Assembly (NCBI RefSeq): GCF_009828925.2
Contig: NZ_WUTY02000001.1
Coordinates: 3,254,492-3,318,491 of the forward strand
Reading direction: 5' to 3'
Length of the DNA stretch: 64,000 nucleotides
DNA from: Methylicorpusculum oleiharenae
GTDB taxonomy: Bacteria; Pseudomonadota; Gammaproteobacteria; Methylococcales; Methylomonadaceae
Part shown: positions 41,202 to 49,239 of the stretch, in pieces
Position numbering within the stretch: the stretch's first letter is position 1
How the letters are laid out: each line of letters starts with the position of its first letter
Notes under the pieces: model-generated
Databases searched by the model: none
Told to the model about the DNA's origin: nothing
What the model saw: only the letters and a program-made list of their open reading frames with translations
Position numbers and translations under genes: made by a program

Positions 41202-41474
41202 ATGAGCAAGCTGGATAAAGAAGAGCAGGAAATTCTGGACATATTCGATGCTGGAGAACTCCCGAGGTCACTTGATTCCGAGGAAAGGAGGACGCGGCAT
41301 CAGCAGTATGCAGAGGCCATGTTCAAGAAAGATGCACGTATCAATATCAGGCTTTCTTCCAAGGACCTTTAGGGACTTCAGAAGAAAGCACTGGTGGAAG
41401 GCATTCCTTATCAGACACTGGTTGCCAGCATTCTCCATAAATATGTGGAAGGTCGCTTGCATGAGGTGCTTTAG
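41202..41474 (+). pseudogene. CopG/BrnA-like antitoxin gene interrupted by an amber codon
   Basis: GGAGGTTCGAA precedes ATG 41202. The frame reads MSKLDKEEQEILDIFDAGEL, then HQQYAEAMFKKDARINIRLS and SKDL, and meets TAG at 41370. It continues in frame for 33 codons (GLQKKALVEGIPYQTLVASI, LHKYVEGRL) to TAG 41472. The whole frame matches a ribbon-helix-helix antitoxin of about 90 residues, in which the interrupted position is usually Glu (RLSxxDLExxQ). No toxin gene is adjacent. It ends directly at an attC-like arm. Confidence 0.7.
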
Positions 41475-41561
41475 CTAACGCCAGCCATGCACCCCCCCTG
41501 TGCCAATATGACCTGAGACACCTACCCCTCGGAAATTAGAGTATAAAGGTAGGCCAGAATC

Positions 41562-42050
41562 ATGAGCAAATCAAAAGCAGAGACCATGGAATCACCACAA
41601 GTAACTGCGCCGGAGGTCGCGTTGGAAGACGCCCGTAGGGCGGCTGAAAACGCGACCTCCGGCGCGCGGCCCGACTCAGAGGTGGTTGCCACCGCCCAGC
41701 GCCGACAATTTACCCGCAGCGACAAGCGCCGCATCCTGGAGGCCGCTGATCGCTGTACCCAGCTGGGTGAGATTGGCGCTTTATTGCGCAAAGAAGGGAT
41801 TTACTCCTCCCATCTGTCCACTTGGCGTAGGCAGCGTGCTGCCGATGAGCGCGCCGCGTTGGCGCCGCAAAAACGTGGGCGTAAGGCCGACCCTGCGCAG
41901 GCCGAGGATCGTCGTGTGCACCAACTTACCCAGGAAAATGAGCGTCTGCGCCGCAGACTGGCTCAGGCCAATGCCATTATTGATGTCCAAAAAAAACTTT
42001 GCGTCTTGTTCGGTCTGTCGACGGACGAGACGCCGAGCGAGTCCTGCTGA
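41562..42050 (+). CDS. IS3-family transposase OrfA
   Basis: A 162-residue DNA-binding protein: a low-complexity N-terminus, then a helix-turn-helix (FTRSDKRRILEAADRCTQLG, ALLRKEGIYSSHLSTWRRQR) and a leucine-zipper-like coiled coil (VHQLTQENERLRRRLAQANA). Frame 0 contains GTC-CAA-AAA-AAA-CTT at 41985-41999; a -1 shift on this A run joins it to OrfB. Without the shift it ends 51 nt later at 42050. Confidence 0.88.
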   Translation: MSKSKAETMESPQVTAPEVALEDARRAAENATSGARPDSEVVATAQRRQFTRSDKRRILEAADRCTQLGEIGALLRKEGIYSSHLSTWRRQRAADERAALAPQKRGRKADPAQAEDRRVHQLTQENERLRRRLAQANAIIDVQKKLCVLFGLSTDETPSESC

Positions 42051-43063
42051 TGCAAGCCCTTAACCAGTTGGCCCCGGAGGTCGGCCTGGCGCCGGCTTGC
42101 GCGGCCCTGAATTTGAACCGCAGTTCGGTCTATCGCGAGGATGCCCGCCGGCGCCTCTTGGTGCCTGTGCCGGTAACGCGGGTGCCTCGTCCGTCCGCCC
42201 CGTTGGCTTTCTCGACCAGTGAGCGCCAGCAACTGCTGGCGGTGCTTAACAGTGAACGCTTTGCCGACTGCTCGCCGTATTTTGTCTATGCCACCCTGCT
42301 GGACGAGGGGCGCTACATCGGCTCGGTGCGCACCTTGTACCGCGCCCTGGAGGCGGACGGCCTGTCGGCAGAGCGCAGGCGCCAACGGCTGCACCCGGTT
42401 TACACCAAGCCGGAACTCCTGGCCACCGCGCCCAATCAAGTCTGGAGTTGGGATATCACGAAACTCAAAGGCCCGGCCAAATGGACCTGTTTCCACCTGT
42501 ATGTGATCCTGGATATTTATAGCCGCTATGTGGTCGGTTGGATGGTCGCTCCGCGGGAAACCGCCGAACTGGCCGAGCAGCTCATCGCCGAAACAGTGGC
42601 CAAGCACAACATCACGCCGCATACGCTGACGCTGCATGCCGACCGCGGTTCCAGCATGCGCAGCAAGCCGGTGGCCGCCTTGCTGGTTGATCTGGAGGTC
42701 GCCAAGACCCATAGCCGGCCTTATGTCTCAGATGACAATCCCTATTCCGAGGCCCAGTTCAAAATCCTGAAATATCGGCATGATTTCCCCGCTCGCTTCG
42801 GATGCCTTGAAGATGCCCGCAGCCATTGCCAACGCTTCTTCGCGTGGTACAACCAGTCCCATTGCCACTCGGGCATCGGTTACATGACCCCGGCCACCGT
42901 CCATTTCGACCAAGCAGCTACGGTATACCAAGCCCGTGCCAAAACCCTGGAAACGGCTTTCCACGCTAATCCTAAGCGATTCAAAGGAAAGTGCCCCTTG
43001 CCGCCCAAGTTACCCAACACCGTTTGGATCAATCCGCCTACCAACACCAAGGGAGAAACTTGA
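41999..43063 (+). CDS. IS3-family transposase OrfB (DDE integrase core)
   Basis: 354 codons from 41999, made as an OrfAB fusion by -1 frameshifting at 41989-41996 (reading continues ACT-TTG-CGT). The catalytic triad is visible: first Asp in WSWDITKLKG, second in LHADRGSSM and Glu in DDNPYSEAQFK, with the usual NQSHCHSGIGYMTP at the end of the core. It has no independent ribosome binding site. It appears complete, so the element may still be active. Confidence 0.9.
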   Translation: MRLVRSVDGRDAERVLLMQALNQLAPEVGLAPACAALNLNRSSVYREDARRRLLVPVPVTRVPRPSAPLAFSTSERQQLLAVLNSERFADCSPYFVYATLLDEGRYIGSVRTLYRALEADGLSAERRRQRLHPVYTKPELLATAPNQVWSWDITKLKGPAKWTCFHLYVILDIYSRYVVGWMVAPRETAELAEQLIAETVAKHNITPHTLTLHADRGSSMRSKPVAALLVDLEVAKTHSRPYVSDDNPYSEAQFKILKYRHDFPARFGCLEDARSHCQRFFAWYNQSHCHSGIGYMTPATVHFDQAATVYQARAKTLETAFHANPKRFKGKCPLPPKLPNTVWINPPTNTKGET

Positions 43064-43327
43064 CCCATAAATACACAACAGTTAGACACTAAATAAAACA
43101 ACTGGGTGTCTCAATGTCATTGACACATTCCGACCGGATGCCAGATTTTTCGCTTCATTACAGGTTTTGTCACCGGTGATGGCTGGCGTTAGGTTTTAAA
43201 GCAGTGATCAGTGATCAAAGATCAGACTCAAGTCTTGCCACCCATTCGCTTCGTTCTCTGGACGCTACGGGATGAAGCTGCGTAGCTCAGGTCACCTCCA
43301 CGTTTTGCATATTTGAAGGATAAGCAA

Positions 43328-43630
43328 ATGGCTTTTGTACAAGAGTCAACAGGATACGAAAAGACAATACTTTCCGATCTTCAAGGTGCATGGGTTGTCC
43401 TCAGATCCTCCGTGGTTGAGGCGGCAGGTTTTGAAGGTTGGGATCGCGCTATATTCCACATTGACGAGGCCATGAGTTGGGAGAGTGTTCGAAACTTGAA
43501 AGGGATGTCCCCGCTTCTTCTGATCATAAGAAACATTTGTGTACAAGGAAAAGCACCCGAGGAGGTTCTGGAAAACATCCAAAATGTTGACGAAGTTCTG
43601 AACGAAGTTTTTTTCGAATTCATCAATTGA
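43328..43630 (+). CDS. Hypothetical protein, 100 aa
   Basis: ATG 43328 follows GAAGGATAAGCAA, a good ribosome binding site. The protein starts MAFVQESTGYEKTILSDLQG and is helical and acidic, with hydrophobic patches (SPLLLIIRNICV) and a terminal LNEVFFEFIN. It lies alone behind the attC-like right arm, in the position of a gene-cassette product. I do not recognise the family. Confidence 0.5.
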   Translation: MAFVQESTGYEKTILSDLQGAWVVLRSSVVEAAGFEGWDRAIFHIDEAMSWESVRNLKGMSPLLLIIRNICVQGKAPEEVLENIQNVDEVLNEVFFEFIN

Positions 43631-43700
43631 GGCTTTACATCTATACAGGCTTCGCCGAACACCTCACTCAAGTTGCGTAGGTTAGTCTTCATGCTTTCGT

Positions 43701-43763
43701 AACCCAACAAAAACGCCATGGCCTTGAAATGTTGGGTTGGCTTTCGCCAACCGCAACCTACTT
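43701..43763. repeat. Dispersed repeat B, copy 2
   Basis: AACCCAACAAAAACGCCATG followed by TGTTGGGTTGGCTTTCGCCA and ACCGCAACCTAC; matches 23713-23776. Confidence 0.75.
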
Positions 43764-43779
43764 TGCCGATAATATATTT

Positions 43780-43826
43780 CTTCTCGATTGGACCTTCAGA
43801 TTCATTAAAACGCTGATCGTCAACCT
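43780..43826 (-). pseudogene. Fragment of the cydP 3' end
   Basis: CTTCTCGATTGGACCTTCAG, ATTCATTAAAA and CGCTGATCGTCAACC match the cydP 3' coding end at 63186-63245 apart from a deletion of about 16 bp. It directly follows the stop of the DUF1269 gene, whose paralogue lies near cydP at 59.4 kb. Confidence 0.6.
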
Positions 43827-44330
43827 TTAGTAAGAGGGCGGTAAAAGCGGCTCAATGCCTTCGAATTTGGCAGCAGGATGATGTTTGACAATCACTTGAC
43901 TGATTGCGTCTATGCGATCTTTTGGAATATCCACCATGACCAGCAATTGGCCCGCTTCAATAGCTTCCTCATAGTTTTTAACTTTTGAATTACCAACTTG
44001 AAGACCTGCCAGTCCGCTCATGATGGCGCCGATGGTCGCGCCATAAAATAAAATGCCTAAAAGCGGTCCTCCTGCAATTGCAAAACCGGCAAATCGCAAA
44101 CCCACCATGCCTGCCAAAACACCGGTTACACCGCCCAGTGCGGCTCCCCTTTCCAGCGCAGGGATGAAATCAGTTTTCTGAAATACTGACGCTTCGGGTA
44201 TATCTTCCAATGGTGTGTCTCGTTTTGCCAAGATGTGCAGGTAACGGTCTTCTATGCCTTCTGCACGTAACTCATCAATAATTTTATGTGTTGTGGCAAT
44301 ATCTGGGACTAAAAAATATATTCTTTTCAT
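43827..44330 (-). CDS. DUF1269-like membrane protein (paralogue 1)
   Basis: A 167-residue protein beginning MKRIYFLVPDIATTHKIIDE: an N-terminal alpha/beta segment of DUF1269 type with HILAKRDTPLEDIPEAS, then two glycine-rich hydrophobic helices (about 65-83 and 86-106, GVTGVLAGMVGLRFAGFAI, GPLLGILFYGATIGAIMSGL) and a C-terminal half with VMVDIPKDRIDAI and KHHPAAKFEGIEPLLPPSY. It is about 85% identical by eye to the protein at 59431-59934. Function unknown; such Gly-zipper proteins are often stress-related. Confidence 0.75.
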   Translation of the reverse strand: MKRIYFLVPDIATTHKIIDELRAEGIEDRYLHILAKRDTPLEDIPEASVFQKTDFIPALERGAALGGVTGVLAGMVGLRFAGFAIAGGPLLGILFYGATIGAIMSGLAGLQVGNSKVKNYEEAIEAGQLLVMVDIPKDRIDAISQVIVKHHPAAKFEGIEPLLPPSY

Positions 44331-44375
44331 AAGGTTATCCTGTTTTTATGGGGAGGGTAATGTGTCGAATCAAGT

Positions 44376-45158
44376 TCAGGATTTCATGGGTTTCTGAAAC
44401 TTTTTGACAACTGAAATCAAAAATAACAACGCACTGGCAATAATAATTAACGGTCCGGCAGGTATTGCCGTAAACGTTGAAGAAACAATGCCAAGGATGC
44501 AGGCGAGAGCGCCTGTTATAGTGCTTATAATCGAATACTGATGAAGATTTGAACTGATATTTTTGGCCGTACAAGCAGGTATAGCCAGCAGCGCTGCCGT
44601 CATTAAGCCCCCGACGATACGAACCCCCAACGCGACGGTGACAGCAATACAGATAAGGTAAAGGGTATTGTTAAATTTCAGGTTTACACCATTAATCTGG
44701 GCCAAGTCGGCTGAGATGCTGGCTAGAACCATATCGGAGTAGATCGATTTGATCCCGCCATAAAGCACTAGTGACAAGAGCACGGTAATCAACACAGACA
44801 TGGAAGAGATTTGCGAAACATTACCCAACAGAGCAATATCAAGTTCTTCTTTGGGTAGAAACAGAAAGGCCGTTGCTAAAGAAGCTGAAAATACCACTGC
44901 TGTGAGCGCTTCCAGATGTAATCCTGTTTTACGTTCCAGGTAACCTATCGTCAAAACGCCTAGAGCCAGAAATAGAGAGGCACCTAACGAAACGTCAAAA
45001 TCATAAAGCAGAGCCAGCGCGATACCTGGCAAAGCGAGATGGCCTAAAGCACCGCCCATCAAGGTCATGCGTTTGGTCAGCATTAATGATCCGAGATACC
45101 CCGAAACAGCTCCAACTGAACTGCCTAAAATAAGTGCAAGGATAATTTTGGCTGACAT
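44376..45158 (-). CDS. Metal ABC transporter permease (ZnuB/ABC-3 family)
   Basis: A 260-residue permease with seven to eight membrane helices. The ABC-3 signature is visible: LGSLMLTKRMTLMGGALGHL (about 24-43) and ALGVRIVGGLMTAALLAIPA near 175-195, characteristic of zinc and manganese importers. It begins 4 bp after the ATP-binding gene. No substrate-binding protein is adjacent, so the metal cannot be assigned; zinc or manganese is likely. Confidence 0.85.
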   Translation of the reverse strand: MSAKIILALILGSSVGAVSGYLGSLMLTKRMTLMGGALGHLALPGIALALLYDFDVSLGASLFLALGVLTIGYLERKTGLHLEALTAVVFSASLATAFLFLPKEELDIALLGNVSQISSMSVLITVLLSLVLYGGIKSIYSDMVLASISADLAQINGVNLKFNNTLYLICIAVTVALGVRIVGGLMTAALLAIPACTAKNISSNLHQYSIISTITGALACILGIVSSTFTAIPAGPLIIIASALLFLISVVKKFQKPMKS

Positions 45159-45162
45159 GTTG

Positions 45163-45861
45163 TTAACTGTGCAGATGTTTGTAAAATTTGATACCCGTTC
45201 CGTAAAGCTGTTTCAACTTTTCCGGTGTCAGCACTTCATCGGGTTTGCCCATGCAGAATTGTTGCTTGTTAAGACAAAGCACTTGTGAGGCATATTCCCA
45301 GACAATATTCAGGTCGTGGGTCACTACTAAAATCGTTAAATCATTTTTCTGCCAAAACTGGTGCAATAAACTGTAAATAGTTTCTTCGCCACCGACATCA
45401 ATGCCCGACGTCGGCTCATCCAGAATTAGCACGTCCGGATTTTCCAGTAAAGACCAGCCGATCAGCATACGTTGAAATTGTCCGGTAGAGAGTTCGCCAA
45501 ATTGACAACTTAAAACTGAGTTATCGAGACCAACATCCATCAGTATCGATTGAACAGCTTTAGTATCTTTGGTTTTAAAAGCGAAGAACTCGGCTATTGT
45601 CAGCGGCGGGAGGTTTTGCCTCTGCAAAAATTCTTGAGGGGGAAGGTAGCCGATTTTTCTCGCATTCCAGGCGATACTGCCTTGATAGGGCAACAGATTC
45701 AGTAAACCTCTGAGTAAGGTGGTTTTGCCGGCACCATTGGGGCCCAAGATAACCAGAATATCGTGCGGGGATACCGTAAAAGAAAGATTCTCGATAACGG
45801 GAAGGCCTTCATAAGCCATCTGTAAGTGGTTGACCGTCAGGATAGTATCGTGTTTTGACAT
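45163..45861 (-). CDS. Metal ABC transporter ATP-binding protein (ZnuC-like)
   Basis: A 232-residue ATPase with Walker A GPNGAGKTTLL (about 38-48), signature LSTGQFQRM (about 128-136), Walker B VLILDEPTSGID and switch His in VVTHDLNIV, all canonical. It is the first gene of a two-gene unit with the ABC-3 permease. A C-terminal YGTGIKFYKHLHS tail is compatible with zinc-type family members. Confidence 0.88.
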   Translation of the reverse strand: MSKHDTILTVNHLQMAYEGLPVIENLSFTVSPHDILVILGPNGAGKTTLLRGLLNLLPYQGSIAWNARKIGYLPPQEFLQRQNLPPLTIAEFFAFKTKDTKAVQSILMDVGLDNSVLSCQFGELSTGQFQRMLIGWSLLENPDVLILDEPTSGIDVGGEETIYSLLHQFWQKNDLTILVVTHDLNIVWEYASQVLCLNKQQFCMGKPDEVLTPEKLKQLYGTGIKFYKHLHS

Positions 45862-46133
45862 ACTCTATCTCTTGTCAAATTTCAGGGCATCAATCATGGT
45901 TCTCTAAAGAGGATAGAGACCAGCGGAATAATATAAATTGGCAGAAACTAAAAAATAGTGAATATGGACGTTAGCACGAGTATATTAATATTGTCTAATG
46001 TTAATTTAACTAGCAGGATAATTTAGGTAGCTGCTTTTGGTTTTGAATAAAGCTCCAAGGGACGAAAAAATGCGGCCGCTTATTATCCATCATAGGAAAA
46101 TTGAAACAGTCATTCGCTTAAAGAGATTTATAT

Positions 46134-47078
46134 ATGATCGTATTCGGTCCTGTGCCCTCAAGAAGGCTGGGTCGTAGTTTAGGTATCAATAACATACCGC
46201 CTAAACACTGCTCTTACTCTTGTTTGTATTGCCAGGTAGGTCCGACAAAAGCTACAGAGATAAAACCCTCTGCTTTTTATGATCCTGAAGCTATTTTTAA
46301 TGCCGTTGTGGCGCACCTGGAAAAGCTGAAGGAAAAAAATGAATCAGTGGATTATTTAACCTTCGTACCTGATGGCGAACCTCTGCTCGATGCCCGTCTG
46401 GGGGAAACTATCGCGCTTTTGCGCCGCTTGAATATCAAAATTGCCGTGATCTCCAACGGGTCGCTGATTTGTCAGGAGCCGGTTCGTGACATTTTGAAAA
46501 TGGTTGACTGGGTTTCGCTTAAGATTGATAGTGTCGATGTCGACGTTTGGCAACGCATTAATCGGCCTCATGAAAAAATGGGATTGAAACAAATAATGTC
46601 AGCAATGTTGACGTTTGCAGAAGAATATCAAGGAACCTTGGTCACCGAAACCATGCTTCTCGAAGGCATTAATACAGACGATGATTCTGTGTCTCGTCTG
46701 GCTGCATTTTTGCAAAAATTGGCACCCGATACCGTTTATTTAGCCGTACCTACACGACCTACTGCCGACTCAAGCGCGCTCGCGCCCGCCGCTGATACAA
46801 TAAATGAAGTCTACCAAACGCTAATTCAAAGTATTTCTCATGTGGAACTCTTGACCGGTTATGAAGGCACCGCATTTGCAGCGACTGGCAATTTTGCCGA
46901 GGACATACTGTCCATCACTGCCGTTCATCCTATGCGAAAAGATGCAGTTTTAATGCTGCTGGATAAATGCCATGAAGACTGGCGTATCGTGCAACAGATG
47001 CTAGAAAAAGGACAACTGCAGGAAGTTGATTATCAGGGGCATTACTTTTATCTTAACTCCAACCATCATGCCCCATGA
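46134..47078 (+). CDS. Radical SAM protein
   Basis: A 314-residue radical SAM enzyme. The [4Fe-4S] motif is CSYSCLYC (about 26-33) in the context NNIPPKHCSYSCLYCQVG. FVPDGEPLLD (about 80-89) replaces the usual GGEP, followed by IAVISNGSLI and VSLKIDSVD. The C-terminal 90 residues (from about 225) read as a winged helix (AVLMLLDKCHEDWRIVQQML) found in this subfamily. It stands ahead of the SufC/SufBD-like genes, which may provide its cluster or use its product. Substrate unknown. Confidence 0.85.
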   Translation: MIVFGPVPSRRLGRSLGINNIPPKHCSYSCLYCQVGPTKATEIKPSAFYDPEAIFNAVVAHLEKLKEKNESVDYLTFVPDGEPLLDARLGETIALLRRLNIKIAVISNGSLICQEPVRDILKMVDWVSLKIDSVDVDVWQRINRPHEKMGLKQIMSAMLTFAEEYQGTLVTETMLLEGINTDDDSVSRLAAFLQKLAPDTVYLAVPTRPTADSSALAPAADTINEVYQTLIQSISHVELLTGYEGTAFAATGNFAEDILSITAVHPMRKDAVLMLLDKCHEDWRIVQQMLEKGQLQEVDYQGHYFYLNSNHHAP

Positions 47079-47203
47079 TGTTTTCCATTCTGCTCTGTTT
47101 TTGTCGTGGTTATTGCCGGTCGTTGATATTTTAACGGCACGGTAAAAGATGAGTAATAGTGAAAAAATGACCGGAACACCCATTGATCAAGAGCGTTGAC
47201 AGT

Positions 47204-47926
47204 ATGCCTTTATTGGAGATTTGTCATGCCGGTTATGCGGCAGGCCAAAATAATATTCTTGATGATCTGAATTTTGCTATCGAAGAAGGCGAAATTCATG
47301 CTCTGATAGGAACGAACGGAACCGGCAAAAGCACGTTAGCGCGATTGATCATGGGTAGCGAAGGTTATCGCTTAGGTTCAGGCCAAATTTTTTTCGCCGG
47401 GCAGGATATCGGTGAATGGCCGCTACATAAACGCGCTCAATTGGGTATCTCAATGGTCTGGCAGGAACCGGCGCTGTTCGAAGGCATCACGGTGCGCAGT
47501 TATTTAAATTTGGGTAGCAATCAGTGCGATCTGCCCGATTGTCTGGCTCAGGTGGGCCTGGAGCCCTCTGATTATCTTGATAGACTGCTAGACAAATCGA
47601 TGAGTGGCGGCGAAAGGAAACGCATTGAGCTGGCTTCGATGCTGGCGTTGAGGGCAAGGCTCTGCATTTTGGACGAACCGGTATCAGGCATTGATCTGGT
47701 TTCAATGCAGAATATTCTGGGCGTGATCGGCAGGATTAATCAAAACGGAACATCGATTCTTTTGATCACACACCGGGAGGAAGTCGCTGCCATTGCCGAC
47801 CGGGCTTCGCTGCTTTGTGGAGGTAAAGTTATCATGACAGGCATACCGGAATACATTATCAGTCAATATAAAAAAAGACATTGTGCCATTTGTAACGGTA
47901 AGGCGTGCAGCTATGCAACGACTTGA
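47204..47926 (+). CDS. SufC-like ABC ATPase
   Basis: About 240 residues from MPLLEICHAG (an in-frame TTG at 47183 is less likely). Walker A GTNGTGKSTLA (about 36-46), a SufC-style Q-loop VWQEPALFEG, signature MSGGERKRIELASML and Walker B CILDEPVSGID are all present. An unusual C-terminal tail, HCAICNGKACSY, has three cysteines. SufC drives assembly of Fe-S clusters on a SufB/D scaffold. Only one scaffold gene follows, as in the minimal SmsCB-type systems of archaea. Confidence 0.85.
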   Translation: MPLLEICHAGYAAGQNNILDDLNFAIEEGEIHALIGTNGTGKSTLARLIMGSEGYRLGSGQIFFAGQDIGEWPLHKRAQLGISMVWQEPALFEGITVRSYLNLGSNQCDLPDCLAQVGLEPSDYLDRLLDKSMSGGERKRIELASMLALRARLCILDEPVSGIDLVSMQNILGVIGRINQNGTSILLITHREEVAAIADRASLLCGGKVIMTGIPEYIISQYKKRHCAICNGKACSYATT

Positions 47927-48848
47927 GCAATTTTTTTCGTTATTGAACATGGCCGGCATCGATAGCGCTGTTCTAAATGACCGTACTAAGGCTCATGTCG
48001 TCCTGGATGGCCAAATCTTGCTGAGTCATCAAGAGATTCCCGGTGTAACAATGACTATCGAGGATAAGCATGAGGTCCTGACTGCCGAAATAACGATTGT
48101 TCGTGATAACGCGGTTTCCAACCCGATTCATCTTTGCTTCGGTCTGCTGCAAGCTATCGGCCGGCAGCGCGTCAGCCTGCATATCTGTGTAGAGCCCTGT
48201 GCCAAAGTCCATTTTATCGCTCATGGCGTCTTTGCCAATGCAGATGACGTCAGACACGCTATGGAGAAAACCATTGAAGTGGGTGAGGGGGCAGACGTGT
48301 ATTTTACCGACAGCCACATTCACGGTATGTCTGGAAATATGAAAGTTATTTCATCGGGACAGGTAACAGTAGGAAAAAAAGCAAGATACCGTTCCGATTT
48401 TTCTTTGACAACGGGTAGGGTAGGTCGGCTTGATTTGAAAGAATCAATAGTGGCTGACGATTATGCGATTGTCGAGCTGGTTTCTCGTGTATTTGGGCAT
48501 GGCACTGACCTGATCAACATCAACGAAGCGGTCAGTCTTAATGGTCAGTTTTCCCGCAGCATCATCAAAAGCCGGGTTGCCTTGGAAGGTCAAGCCAGAG
48601 CGGATATAGTCAGTATGACCGAAGGCCGGGCTGAAGGCGCGCGCGGTCATATGGATTGTATGGAAATCATTAAAGATACGGCTGTTGGTCAATCGACGCC
48701 CATCGTTAAAGTCAGTCATCCATTAGCCAAGATAACTCACGAAGCGGCCATCGGCACCGTTGACAAAAAACAAATGGAGACGCTGATTTGTCATGGCCTA
48801 TCGCCAGAGCAGGCAACGGATATGATTGTGTTAGGTATGTTGCGATAA
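47913..48848 (+). CDS. SufB/SufD-like Fe-S scaffold protein
   Basis: ATG 47913 lies inside the end of the SufC-like gene, so translation is coupled. The 311-residue protein has the right-handed beta-helix pattern of SufBD (ITIVRDNAVSNPIHL, GEGADVYFTDSHIHG, KESIVADDYAIVELVSRVFG, EGQARADIVSMTEGRAEGA) and the C-terminal block KVSHPLAKITHEAAIGTVDK followed by QMETLICHGLSPEQATDMIV. It is shorter than SufB (about 495), lacking the long N-terminal part, close to archaeal SmsB/SufD-like proteins. Confidence 0.85.
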   Translation: MQRLEQFFSLLNMAGIDSAVLNDRTKAHVVLDGQILLSHQEIPGVTMTIEDKHEVLTAEITIVRDNAVSNPIHLCFGLLQAIGRQRVSLHICVEPCAKVHFIAHGVFANADDVRHAMEKTIEVGEGADVYFTDSHIHGMSGNMKVISSGQVTVGKKARYRSDFSLTTGRVGRLDLKESIVADDYAIVELVSRVFGHGTDLININEAVSLNGQFSRSIIKSRVALEGQARADIVSMTEGRAEGARGHMDCMEIIKDTAVGQSTPIVKVSHPLAKITHEAAIGTVDKKQMETLICHGLSPEQATDMIVLGMLR

Positions 48849-49239
48849 AATCAAGATTCATCAAGTTGCGACAGTCAATTTCATGCTAATCCTCGATCAA
48901 GCGCTCTAAAATCATATTTTTATAAACTATTGAAAAAGAGTGAATCAATAATTGGGCGGTAAAAGCGGCTCAATGCCTTCGAATTTGGCAGCAGGGTGAT
49001 GTTTGATTGCGTCTATGCGCTCTATTATTGACTTCTGGAGGTGCGGTATCGAACCGACATTGGCTGATTATGAGTTTAACGTGTTAAGCAGGTTTTTTTA
49101 GCAGGGTCAGACTTCTAAACAATTCATTGACCTCGAACCAGGGATTCCCCTGAGAAACGGCATTGCACGATTCCTGACACCCTCTATTTTGTTCTGGAAT
49201 TATGTAGGTGTAATTCAACTGGAATAAACACGAGCATAA
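48849..49239. other. Intergenic region with DUF1269 remnant
   Basis: 391 bp before the phosphoketolase gene. It contains the decayed DUF1269 fragment listed separately and presumably the phosphoketolase promoter. No other gene is seen. Confidence 0.5.
48928..49022 (-). pseudogene. Fragment of a third DUF1269 gene copy
   Basis: GGCGGTAAAAGCGGCTCAAT, GCCTTCGAATTTGGCAGCAG and GCGTCTATGCG match the 3' coding ends of both DUF1269 genes; the upstream CTATTGAAAAAGAGTGAATC matches the flank of the 59.4 kb copy. About 14 bp are deleted in the middle, so it is a dead remnant. Confidence 0.8.

Larger units (their letters stand above)
41499..43127 (+). mobile_element. IS3-family insertion sequence, about 1.63 kb
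   Basis: The left end TGTGCCAATATGACCTGAGA and right end (reverse complement) TGTGTCAATGACATTGAGAC are imperfect terminal inverted repeats sharing TGTGnCAAT and TGAGACACC. Inside are orfA and orfB in overlapping frames with an A8 slippery run. GC content is clearly above the neighbours. No obvious target duplication remains. Confidence 0.85.
41475..43192. other. attC-like inverted repeat split by an IS element
   Basis: CTAACGCCAGCCAT (41475-41488) and ATGGCTGGCGTTAG (43179-43192) are perfect reverse complements, with CTAAC and GTTAG ends as in integron attC sites. The left arm starts right after a small antitoxin gene, the normal gene-cassette layout. Removing the IS (41499-43127) would bring the arms within about 65 bp of each other. 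No integron integrase is in the window. Confidence 0.5.

Noticed and set aside
41963-42712. Long minus-strand frame inside the IS
   Set aside because: It is antisense to OrfB, whose DDE motifs are intact; the long frame reflects high GC.
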